From positions 1-17,263 of the forward strand of contig JBGFRR010000127.1 of assembly GCA_041695045.1 (NCBI GenBank): a stretch of DNA of 17,263 nt. The letters are read 5' to 3'. The stretch's first letter is position 1; the number at the start of each line of letters is the position of its first letter. The stretch is from JBGFRR01 sp041695045. Lineage in GTDB: Bacteria > Bacteroidota > Ignavibacteria > UBA10030. Of this stretch, positions 7,284-14,604 are shown piece after piece. The notes under the pieces are model-generated. The model searched no databases. It had not been told where the DNA came from and saw only the letters and a program-made list of their open reading frames with translations. A program made the position numbers and the translations under genes.

Positions 7284-9278
7284 ATGACTAAGGCTTTCTT
7301 CGCGTTACCCCTCGCCCTGTTTCTCATCAGTTGTTCATCCGGCCAACGTGCAGCCGTTGCGGTCGTCGGCAACCAAGCCATTACCCTCGAAGAGTTCGAA
7401 GAACTCTACGCTAAGAACAATGGCGGTTGGGAAAAGGCCGCTGCATCCACGCAGGAAGAGCGCGAACGCTTCCTCGACCTGCTGGTGAAGTTCCGCCTCA
7501 AGGTCCAGGAAGCGAAAGACCGCGGCTTGCTCCAGGATACCAGCCTTATCAACGAACTGGAAACCTACCGCCTTTCGATTGCTACATCGTACATGCTCGA
7601 CAAGGAGTTGGTAGAACCGAGAGTGCGGGAGCTGTATAACCGCCGTGTTGAGGAGGTCCGGGCGAGTCACATTCTCTTCCGGGTCGAGGAGAACGCATCT
7701 CCCACCGACACGCTTGCAGCGTACGAGAAAGCGATGCGGGTCATCGGGTTACTCGACAAGATTGCGTTCGACTCGCTCGCCGTTGCCTATTCCGAAGATC
7801 CGAGCGCCTCGTTTAACAGAGGGGACCTCGGCTATTTCACCGCCGGGCGACTTGTCGTTGAGTTTGAGGATGCAGCGTACGCCCTGAAGGTTGGGGAATA
7901 CACCAAGCGCCCCATCCGCACGCAGTACGGGTATCACATCATCAACGTCACCGACCGACGTCCGGCCAAGGGGCAAATCCGGCTGAGCCACATCCTCCGG
8001 CTCTTCACCGTCGGCGATGAGAACGAGCGTGAAGCGCTGAAGGACAGCATGTGGGCAATGTACCGGCAGATCAAAGACGGTTTGCCGTTCGAAGAGGCAA
8101 CGGCGCGTTACTCCGACGATCAACGCAGTGCACCAAACGGCGGCGACATCGGCTACTACACGCGAGACCGCCTGCCGCCCGACCTTGCAGAAACGCTCTA
8201 CAGTACTCCGGTCGGCGAGATCACCGAGCCGATTATGCTTGACTACGGGTACCACATCTTCAAAGTCGTAGAGATTCTGCCGCCTCCGCCGTTCGAACAA
8301 CTTGAGCGAGACCTCCGTCAGCTCTACCAACAGCTCCGCTACCCCACGGAGTACGAAAACTACCTGCACAACCTCAAGAAGCAGTACGGCTTCCAGTACA
8401 ATGTTGAAGTCGTTCACGCGTTCACCCATGCCTTTGATTCCACACACACTCCTTCCTCGGAGGGATGGAAGGATAAACTTCCTCCGGCAATGCTTGAGCG
8501 GACGCTGTTCTCGTTCGGCGACAACCATTATCGTGTGAGTGATGTTGCAAGCATCCTGGAAACCAGCGAAGAATTCATAAGCACCTTCCTTCTGCCGAAC
8601 AACGTCGAGAAGACGCTCGACCGGATTGTGGAGATGAAGATCCTTGAACTGCACGCGCAGGACGTCCCGAAACGACATCCCGCGATGGCCAAGCTGATGC
8701 AGGAGTATCGTGATGGTGTGCTGCTCTTCCGCATCGAGCAAGACGAAATCTGGAACAAGGTTGCGGTCAGCGATTCCCTCCTGCGCGCGTATTATGCGGA
8801 AAACAAAGAACGCTACCGCTGGCCTGACCGAATCAACATTCAAGAAATCCTCGTGCCGACGGACAGCGTCGCTCAGGTTGCCTACAAGAATGTCCTCGCC
8901 GGAGCCGATTTTGGTGATGTGGCCGCTGAGTACACCATGCGTCCCACGATGAAAGAGAAACGCGGCGTGTGGGGACTGTTACCCGTTGCCGACCGCGACC
9001 TGACGCAGGCAGGATGGACGATGGCGGTGGATTCCATCCGACCGCCGTTCCACGCCAACGAAGGATGGGTCGTGCTGAAGGTGTTGGAAAAAGACAGTGC
9101 GCGGGTCAAAACATTCGAAGAATGCCACCCCGAACTAACCAGCGACTACCGCGAGTACGCATCGAAGCGCCGTGAAGCGGAGTGGCTTGAAGAACTGACC
9201 CGAAAACACGGCGTCACACTCTACCGCCAGCGTCTGGCCGACGCGTTCAAGAGGAAGCGGGATGCCGGCGCTCCGTGA
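7284..9278 (+). CDS. Multi-domain parvulin-type peptidyl-prolyl isomerase lipoprotein
   Basis: A 664-residue lipoprotein chaperone/isomerase, acting in the periplasm or on a membrane face. The signal peptide ends in lipobox LISC with lipidated Cys17. A SurA_N-like helical region follows (about 25-125). Parvulin domain 1 spans about 127-224 (ASHILF, RGDLGYF, TQYGYHIINV) and parvulin 2 about 232-329 (LSHILRL, GGDIGYY, DYGYHIFKV). After a helical linker of about 180 residues, a third, eroded parvulin-like module lies at about 515-602: the His of 'SHIL' is replaced in QEILV and the GYHI strand is lost. It probably helps fold outer-membrane or secreted proteins. The start at 7284 is chosen because the signal peptide begins there; an upstream GTG at 7173 would bury it and cross the terminator. 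It overlaps the next gene by 17 nt. Confidence 0.92.
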   Translation: MTKAFFALPLALFLISCSSGQRAAVAVVGNQAITLEEFEELYAKNNGGWEKAAASTQEERERFLDLLVKFRLKVQEAKDRGLLQDTSLINELETYRLSIATSYMLDKELVEPRVRELYNRRVEEVRASHILFRVEENASPTDTLAAYEKAMRVIGLLDKIAFDSLAVAYSEDPSASFNRGDLGYFTAGRLVVEFEDAAYALKVGEYTKRPIRTQYGYHIINVTDRRPAKGQIRLSHILRLFTVGDENEREALKDSMWAMYRQIKDGLPFEEATARYSDDQRSAPNGGDIGYYTRDRLPPDLAETLYSTPVGEITEPIMLDYGYHIFKVVEILPPPPFEQLERDLRQLYQQLRYPTEYENYLHNLKKQYGFQYNVEVVHAFTHAFDSTHTPSSEGWKDKLPPAMLERTLFSFGDNHYRVSDVASILETSEEFISTFLLPNNVEKTLDRIVEMKILELHAQDVPKRHPAMAKLMQEYRDGVLLFRIEQDEIWNKVAVSDSLLRAYYAENKERYRWPDRINIQEILVPTDSVAQVAYKNVLAGADFGDVAAEYTMRPTMKEKRGVWGLLPVADRDLTQAGWTMAVDSIRPPFHANEGWVVLKVLEKDSARVKTFEECHPELTSDYREYASKRREAEWLEELTRKHGVTLYRQRLADAFKRKRDAGAP

Positions 9279-10104
9279 TATTGGCGCTGTCCTGCTTCTC
9301 GTCCTGCTCGGTGCCTGCCAGCGCAACGAGACGTCGAAAACTCCCGTTGCCCAGCTCGACAATCAGACCTTAACGATGGAAGAGGTTCTTGCCCGGCTCG
9401 ACACGGCACAGGCGCCGTCTGCGGCACACGTGCAAAGTTACATCCAGCGCTGGATCACCGACGAGATGCTGTACCGCGAAGCTCTCCGCCGCGGCCTCGA
9501 CCGCCGCCCCGACGTTGACTCGCGGTTAAACGACATCAGGCGTCAGCTGCTGATTAACGCCTTGCTCGACCAGGAGATTTACACAGAGGCAACAACGCGG
9601 AGCAGCGACGGCGAGGTGCGCCGGTACTACGAGGAGCATCACCGCGAATTCACGCTGACGCGCGACGTCGCTCTCGTGAGCTTCGCCCTGTTTCCCGAGC
9701 GGGATATTGCCAACTCCTTCCGCGCACGCGTTGTGCGTGGTGCAACATGGAACGAGGCCTTAGCCGACCCGGAAATTGCCGACGCTGTTCTCGCGCAGGT
9801 GGATTCTGCGTACTTCACGGCGCAAACGTTGTTTCCGGCAGAACCCTGGCGCTACGCGGTCTCAGGCCTGCGAGGGCCGTCGTTCCCCATCCGAACCGAC
9901 CATGGCTTCTACGTCCTCACCGTCTGGAAACTACAGCGGCAGGGAGAGCGCGCCGACCTTGCCTATGTCGGGCCTGAAATCCGTTCGCGCTTGACCATCG
10001 AACGACGGCGGCAGATGTTGGATTCACTGATACAGAACCTTCGGTCGAAACATACTGTTCAAGTCTTTGTCGGATCGACTGAACCAGAGAGGGACAACCC
10101 ATGA
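9262..10104 (+). CDS. SurA/PpiC-like lipoprotein with degenerate parvulin domain
   Basis: A 280-residue putative lipoprotein (lipobox LGAC, Cys19). Residues about 28-130 resemble the SurA_N chaperone module: VAQLDNQTLTMEEVLARL, then helices with ITDEMLYREALRRG. The following region (about 131-235) has the outline of a parvulin domain, ending in RTDHGFYVLTVWKL. It lacks the SHIL histidine and the GGDLG loop, so isomerase activity is doubtful and a chaperone or scaffold role is more likely. It starts within the end of the preceding isomerase gene (17-nt overlap), with GAGG 7 nt upstream of the ATG, and overlaps surA by ATGA. Expression should therefore be tightly coupled to both neighbours. Confidence 0.85.
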   Translation: MPALRDIGAVLLLVLLGACQRNETSKTPVAQLDNQTLTMEEVLARLDTAQAPSAAHVQSYIQRWITDEMLYREALRRGLDRRPDVDSRLNDIRRQLLINALLDQEIYTEATTRSSDGEVRRYYEEHHREFTLTRDVALVSFALFPERDIANSFRARVVRGATWNEALADPEIADAVLAQVDSAYFTAQTLFPAEPWRYAVSGLRGPSFPIRTDHGFYVLTVWKLQRQGERADLAYVGPEIRSRLTIERRRQMLDSLIQNLRSKHTVQVFVGSTEPERDNP

Positions 10105-11369
10105 GACGATGGATTCGATTGATGTTGTTGAGCTGTGTATCGGCACTGCCGATCGTTGGACAAACGGTGACCGACCGCATTGTCGCCGTGGTGGATCGCG
10201 AAATCATCACGCAGTCGGAGTTAGAAGAACGCATCCAGTTTGCGGCCCTGCAAACCCGTATGGATCCCAACGACCCGGAATTGCGGGAAGACGTGTTCGA
10301 AGCGCTCATCGCCGAGAAACTCGTGCTCGCTCAGGCGCTCATCGACAGCATTGTGGTGACGGACGAGGAAGTCACCCGTGCGCTCGACCAACAATTAGAG
10401 AACCTCGTGCGGCGGGCGGGGTCGCAGGAGCGGTTAGAACAAATTTACGGGATGCCGATGAGCCGCATTCGCCGCGAGTCGCGCGATATGATGCGCAAAC
10501 AGTTACTCGTGATGCGCGTGCGGCAAGCACGGGAGGCAACGATTCAGACCACGCGGCGCGAGGTAGAAGAGTTCTACGAAGCCTATAAAGACACCTTGCC
10601 AATTGTGCCGGAGGAATTTGAGTTGAGCCATATCCTCATCGTCCCCAAGCCGGACGCGTCCATCGAAGCACAGATGCGCGCAAAGCTCGCTGCCATCCGC
10701 GACAGTATCCGCGCGGGCGGACGTTTTGAAGACTTTGCCCGACGGTATTCGCATGACGGTTCTGCGGCAGGGGGAGGCGATCTCGGATGGGCAAAGCGAG
10801 GCGATTACGTGCGGGAATTTGAAGAAGCGGTGTTCAGCCTCAGGCCGAACGAGATTTCGGACATCGTGAAGACGCAATTCGGACTGCATCTCATCCAGTT
10901 GATCGAGCGCCGGGGTGAGTCGGTCCATGCACGACACATCCTGCTGCGAGTTGAGAAAGGACCTGCCAGCGACTCAACGGCCATCCGGCAGCTTCAGGAG
11001 CTCCGCCAGCGTGCACTCGGGGGCGAATCGTTTGCAGAGTTAGCGCGCAAGTACTCTGAGGATGAAGAGACCAAAGTTGTGGGCGGCGACCTCGGCCGCA
11101 TGCCCCTCAATCAGATGGACGAGGCGTTCGCTTCGGTCGTTCGTGATTTGAACGATGGGGACATCAGCGAGCCGCATCGTATCAACTTCCAGACGTCATA
11201 CGGCTATCAGATTGTCCATGTCAGGCGCCGCATCCCCGAACATCCGATGAACCTGACCGACGATTACCGTCGCGTCGAGCAGATCGCGCTGCAGTTCAAG
11301 CGACTCCGTCTGAACAACGAATGGATCGACGGCCTGAAAAGTAAAATCCACTGGGAGGTACGCAACTGA
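10101..11369 (+). CDS. surA: SurA-like periplasmic chaperone and peptidyl-prolyl isomerase
   Basis: A 422-residue exported protein, close to the usual SurA length. An N-terminal signal peptide (about 1-20) precedes the classic start of mature SurA proteins, TVTDRIVAVVDREIITQSEL, then the helical SurA_N module to about 165. Two parvulin domains follow, at about 172-271 (LSHILIV, GGGDLGW, TQFGLHLIQL) and 275-376 (ARHILLR, GGDLGRM, TSYGYQIVHV). A C-terminal helix returns at about 385-415, as in SurA. In Proteobacteria SurA escorts unfolded outer-membrane proteins to BAM; the same role is inferred here. It overlaps the upstream lipoprotein (ATGA) and moxR (TGATG), with GAGAGGG 7 nt before its ATG. 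Confidence 0.92.
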   Translation: MRRWIRLMLLSCVSALPIVGQTVTDRIVAVVDREIITQSELEERIQFAALQTRMDPNDPELREDVFEALIAEKLVLAQALIDSIVVTDEEVTRALDQQLENLVRRAGSQERLEQIYGMPMSRIRRESRDMMRKQLLVMRVRQAREATIQTTRREVEEFYEAYKDTLPIVPEEFELSHILIVPKPDASIEAQMRAKLAAIRDSIRAGGRFEDFARRYSHDGSAAGGGDLGWAKRGDYVREFEEAVFSLRPNEISDIVKTQFGLHLIQLIERRGESVHARHILLRVEKGPASDSTAIRQLQELRQRALGGESFAELARKYSEDEETKVVGGDLGRMPLNQMDEAFASVVRDLNDGDISEPHRINFQTSYGYQIVHVRRRIPEHPMNLTDDYRRVEQIALQFKRLRLNNEWIDGLKSKIHWEVRN

Positions 11370-12388
11370 TGAGTGCCCGCCAAAACAGCCTCGGCGGGCA
11401 AGCCCGCAAGAACGACGTCGAGGCCGCTGAACAGCTTTCCGCCGCGTATACCGCGCTGCGCACGGAAGTTGCGAAAGTCATCGTCGGGCAAGATCAAACG
11501 ATCGAGCATTTGTTGATCTCGCTGCTTGCACGCGGCCATTGCCTGCTCGTCGGCGTACCGGGTTTGGCCAAAACATTGCTCATTAAGACGTTGGCCGAAG
11601 CGCTCGACCTCACCTACAGCCGCATTCAGTTCACTCCCGACCTGATGCCGAGCGACATCACGGGTACAGAGATCATCGAGGAGAATGTCTCGACCGGACA
11701 GAAGTCGTTCAAGTTCGTCCGCGGGCCTATCTTCGCAAATATCATCCTTGCTGATGAAATCAACCGCACGCCGCCCAAGACGCAAGCCGCATTGTTAGAG
11801 GCGATGCAAGAACATCACGTGACCGCGGCCGGAGCGACACATCGGTTAGAGGAGCCGTTCTTCGTCCTTGCAACCCAGAATCCTATCGAGCAGGAAGGCA
11901 CCTATCCTCTGCCGGAAGCGCAACTCGACCGTTTCATGTTCAACCTCTGGCTCGACTATCCCTCATTCGATGAAGAAGTTGCTATCGTCAAGTCGACGAC
12001 AAGCCCCTACACTGCCGACCTGCGGCATGTGCTGAACGGAAAAGAAATCATCGGCTTTCAGGACCTCGTGCGCCGCGTGCCGGTAGCGGAGAACGTCATC
12101 CGGTACGCCGTAGCTCTCGTCAACCGTACGCGGCCGAATGCAGCCTCGGCGCCGGGGTTCGTGAAACACTGGATTCGTTGGGGCGCCGGCCCGCGTGCAT
12201 CGCAGTACCTCATCCTCGGTGCCAAGACGCGCGCAATCCTCACCGGACGCCATACACCGGACATCGAGGATGTAAAAGCTCTTGCCGGACCCGTCTTGCG
12301 GCATCGCATCGTCACCAGCTTCAACGCCGAGGCGGAAGGCGTCTCCCCGCTCCAGATTATCGACAGGCTGCTCGAACAATCCGACTGA
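11369..12388 (+). CDS. MoxR family AAA+ ATPase
   Basis: A 339-residue cytosolic AAA+ ATPase. Walker A GVPGLAKT is at 62-69, Walker B IILADE at 125-130 followed by INRTPPKTQAALLEAMQE, sensor 1 ATQNP near 168-172, and the PEAQLDRF segment follows. The C-terminal lid carries WGAGPRASQYLI, characteristic of MoxR proteins. These act as chaperone-like partners of VWA proteins in maturing enzymes or envelope complexes. The VWA gene at 14605 is the likely partner; the usual DUF58 gene is not present between them. Start at ATG 11369 overlaps the surA stop, with GGGAGG (11353-11358) 10 nt upstream. The first dozen residues (SARQNSLGGQAR) are encoded by a palindromic element and look like an added N-terminus. 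Confidence 0.94.
   Translation: MSARQNSLGGQARKNDVEAAEQLSAAYTALRTEVAKVIVGQDQTIEHLLISLLARGHCLLVGVPGLAKTLLIKTLAEALDLTYSRIQFTPDLMPSDITGTEIIEENVSTGQKSFKFVRGPIFANIILADEINRTPPKTQAALLEAMQEHHVTAAGATHRLEEPFFVLATQNPIEQEGTYPLPEAQLDRFMFNLWLDYPSFDEEVAIVKSTTSPYTADLRHVLNGKEIIGFQDLVRRVPVAENVIRYAVALVNRTRPNAASAPGFVKHWIRWGAGPRASQYLILGAKTRAILTGRHTPDIEDVKALAGPVLRHRIVTSFNAEAEGVSPLQIIDRLLEQSD
11374..11400. repeat. REP-like palindrome inside the 5' end of the moxR gene
   Basis: TGCCCGCC (11374-11381), an 11-nt loop, then GGCGGGCA (11393-11400). The perfect 8-bp stem begins two bases after the ATG. It shares the CCCGCC/GGCGGG core with the palindromes at 133-179. It encodes residues 2 to about 11 of MoxR, a stretch with no counterpart expected in the family. 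Confidence 0.6.
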
Positions 12389-12402
12389 GTTCGCCCAACC
12401 CA

Positions 12403-14463
12403 ATGCGTTTGCTCTGCTTGCTTACTCTTACCTTTGTTGTTCTTAGTTCGCTTGTTCACGCTCAGACGGAGCGGGTCTGGGTTCAGTTTCAGGATCACGA
12501 CGCAACTATGCTGAATGCCTCCCCGCAAAGCCTGGGCATCTCTCAACGGGCACTCTTTCGGCGGGCGAAAGTCCTGCCCCCGCACCAGGTGGTGGACGCA
12601 CTTGATATTCCTCCGTCGCCTCAATACATCGAGGCGCTTCGATCCACCGGTGCAATCATCCGTGCCGCCTCGCGATGGTTCAACGCGGTCTCCGTCGAGG
12701 CAACGCCAGAGCAGCTGCTGGCGTGTTCCCTGCTGCCATTCATTCAGTCGATTCAGCCCGTAGCAGTGTTCAAGAAGCAGCGGCCCGTCGTCGACTCTGC
12801 ACCGCTTCTTCAAAAAGGAACCTCCACCGCACCGCTCGACTACGGGACATCGTTCACGCAGCTCAACAACATCAAAGTTGTCGATGTGCATAATCTGGGC
12901 ATCTATGGCTCGGGCGTCATCATCGGGATGCTGGATGATGGGTTCAATTATCATAGAACTCATCCAGCGCTGAAGAACATCAAGGTTCTCGGAGAATACG
13001 ATTTCGTGCAACGAGACAGCAACACTTCGATCGCACCAGGGGAGTATGCAGTTCAAGGCTCGCACGGGGCGGCGACACTTTCCGAGATCGGAGGATTTGC
13101 CAACGGAACGCTGGTCGGCGCGGCGTTTGATGCGTCGTTCATCCTCGGCAAAACGGAGATTGATAGCGTCGAGATCCTTCTTGAAGAAGACAACTACATC
13201 GAAGGACTAGAATGGATGGAACGCCTCGGTGCAGACGTTGTTTCCAGCTCACTCGGGTACGGCCAGTACGATCCCCCGGGGCCGACGTACACTCTGCAAC
13301 AAATGGATGGACAAACGACAAAGATTTCGAAAGCAGCGGCGATTGCTGCGCGCAAAGGCGTCCTGCTCGTGACAGCGATGGGCAATCAACCGTTTGGACC
13401 GCGGCGACCTGACGGTACCGCGGCCGTCAACGCACCGGCGGATGCCGACAGCATCGTTTCCGTGGGAGCGACAAATTCCAACGGCATCTGGGCAAGCTTT
13501 AGCATCACCGGGCCGACAGGCGATGGCAGAATCAAACCGGAAGTCGTAGCGCAGGGAGTCTCGGTTACCGCCGTCAGCGGGCAGAGTGGCTACACCACAG
13601 GGTTTGCAGGCACCTCGGCCTCGACACCGCTGGTCGCAGGCGCCGCAGCACTCGTTTTCTCTGCACACCCTGAGCTCACTCCTCTGCAAGTCCGCAAAGC
13701 CCTGATGCAAACGGCGCAGCGCATCAATGATGGCGGCCGAACGGCGACGTGGCCCAATAATTTCTATGGCTACGGTATGATCAACGCGCTAGAAGCTGTC
13801 CTGTACCACGGCATGGCGTTCAGCAATCGACCTTTTGTGCTTCAAAGTGGTAACCAGCTGACGATCTCAGTTTCGATAGCATCGAAAACTCCACTTGTCG
13901 GGGATTCACTCTTCCTCTACTACCGCTCGACCCCCAGCGGACCATTCGTACGCGTCCGGATCAACCCTGCCAGTCGGCCGAATTCCTATTCTGCAACCAT
14001 TCCTGCGCCGACTGGAGGAGTGTTTCCACAGGCCTATTTTTCTGCACGCGACAATTCAGGCAATGTCCGAACCAGCCCCTACAATGCTCCGGACAGCCTG
14101 TTTGTTCTCCAGCCTGACTCAATTCAGACTGGCGTCCCGTCGACTCTCATTCCCGACCGGTTTATCCTGCATCCCAATTACCCGAACCCGTTCTCCGCCG
14201 GAGGTGGATCCGCCTTTGGCGGAAACCCGGCAACGGTTATTCGCTTCGATGCGCCCACAGCGGAAGACGTGGAACTCGGCGTTTACAACGTCCTTGGTCA
14301 GCGGGTGAAAACGCTGTTTGTGGGAACAAGCATTACTGGCGCGAACCGATTCACATGGGATGGCAGCGCGGACGGCGGCACACCTGCTGCGACCGGCGTG
14401 TACCTCTTGCGCTTGAAAACACCGACGGCCGTCCTCAGCAAACGAATGGTGTATCTGCGTTAA
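12403..14463 (+). CDS. Secreted subtilisin-like (S8) protease with T9SS type A sorting domain
   Basis: A 686-residue exported serine protease. A signal peptide (about 1-20, ending VHA before Q21) is followed by a probable inhibitor-like prodomain (about 21-130) and the S8 catalytic domain. The triad is visible: Asp178 in GMLDDG, His221 in GSHGAA and Ser405 in GTSAS, with oxyanion Asn328 in TAMGN. After a beta-rich linker (about 470-585), the C-terminus is a typical sorting domain: ILHPNYPNPF near 588-597, then VELGVYNVLGQRVKTL and a final GVYLLRL...KRMVYLR. Such domains direct proteins through the type IX system, usually with cleavage and surface attachment. The start at 12403 is chosen for the signal peptide; the in-frame extension from 12178 overlaps moxR. 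It lies 14 nt after moxR without a Shine-Dalgarno site. A 10-residue insertion interrupts the NPF-NP motif. Confidence 0.93.
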   Translation: MRLLCLLTLTFVVLSSLVHAQTERVWVQFQDHDATMLNASPQSLGISQRALFRRAKVLPPHQVVDALDIPPSPQYIEALRSTGAIIRAASRWFNAVSVEATPEQLLACSLLPFIQSIQPVAVFKKQRPVVDSAPLLQKGTSTAPLDYGTSFTQLNNIKVVDVHNLGIYGSGVIIGMLDDGFNYHRTHPALKNIKVLGEYDFVQRDSNTSIAPGEYAVQGSHGAATLSEIGGFANGTLVGAAFDASFILGKTEIDSVEILLEEDNYIEGLEWMERLGADVVSSSLGYGQYDPPGPTYTLQQMDGQTTKISKAAAIAARKGVLLVTAMGNQPFGPRRPDGTAAVNAPADADSIVSVGATNSNGIWASFSITGPTGDGRIKPEVVAQGVSVTAVSGQSGYTTGFAGTSASTPLVAGAAALVFSAHPELTPLQVRKALMQTAQRINDGGRTATWPNNFYGYGMINALEAVLYHGMAFSNRPFVLQSGNQLTISVSIASKTPLVGDSLFLYYRSTPSGPFVRVRINPASRPNSYSATIPAPTGGVFPQAYFSARDNSGNVRTSPYNAPDSLFVLQPDSIQTGVPSTLIPDRFILHPNYPNPFSAGGGSAFGGNPATVIRFDAPTAEDVELGVYNVLGQRVKTLFVGTSITGANRFTWDGSADGGTPAATGVYLLRLKTPTAVLSKRMVYLR
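14194..14223. repeat. Two tandem 15-bp palindromic units inserted in frame in the protease gene
   Basis: Unit 1 is TCCGCC-GGA-GGTGGA and unit 2 is TCCGCC-TTT-GGCGGA, each a stem with a 3-nt loop. They encode SAGGG and SAFGG. Removing the 30 bp restores the ordinary sorting-motif reading NYPNPF-NPATVIRFD, which argues that this is an insertion. Confidence 0.65.
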
Positions 14464-14523
14464 CAGCGCCGTCGCAAGCGCATCACACCATCGACGGAGC
14501 ATTGGAGTTGCGCCAGAGGCACG

Positions 14524-14538
14524 CCTGCCTTCGGCGGA
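14524..14538. repeat. Diverged third copy of the 15-bp palindromic unit, downstream of the protease
   Basis: CCTGCCTTCGGCGGA matches the unit at 14209-14223 in 12 of 15 bases. It lies in the 141-bp gap between the protease and VWA genes, just before the terminator. Confidence 0.35.
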
Positions 14539-14543
14539 GATGA

Positions 14544-14582
14544 GGTGTTGGATTGATGAGCCAACACCCTGCTTTGGTTTTT
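14544..14582 (+). terminator. Intrinsic terminator after the protease gene
   Basis: GGTGTTGG (14544-14551), a 9-nt loop, CCAACACC (14561-14568), then a T-rich tail CTGCTTTGGTTTTT. The stem is a perfect 8 bp, but the T-run begins about 9 nt after it, so efficiency is uncertain. It would separate the chaperone/moxR/protease run from the VWA gene. Confidence 0.5.
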
Positions 14583-14604
14583 AGAAGACGAGAGTTCGTT
14601 TCCG

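Noticed and set aside
7749..8843. A 364-codon open frame on the minus strand inside the multi-parvulin gene
   Set aside because: Antisense shadow of a gene with clear domain motifs; no recognisable protein features of its own.
12178..12402. Extended N-terminus for the protease
   Set aside because: It overlaps moxR in another frame and would bury the signal peptide starting at 12403.
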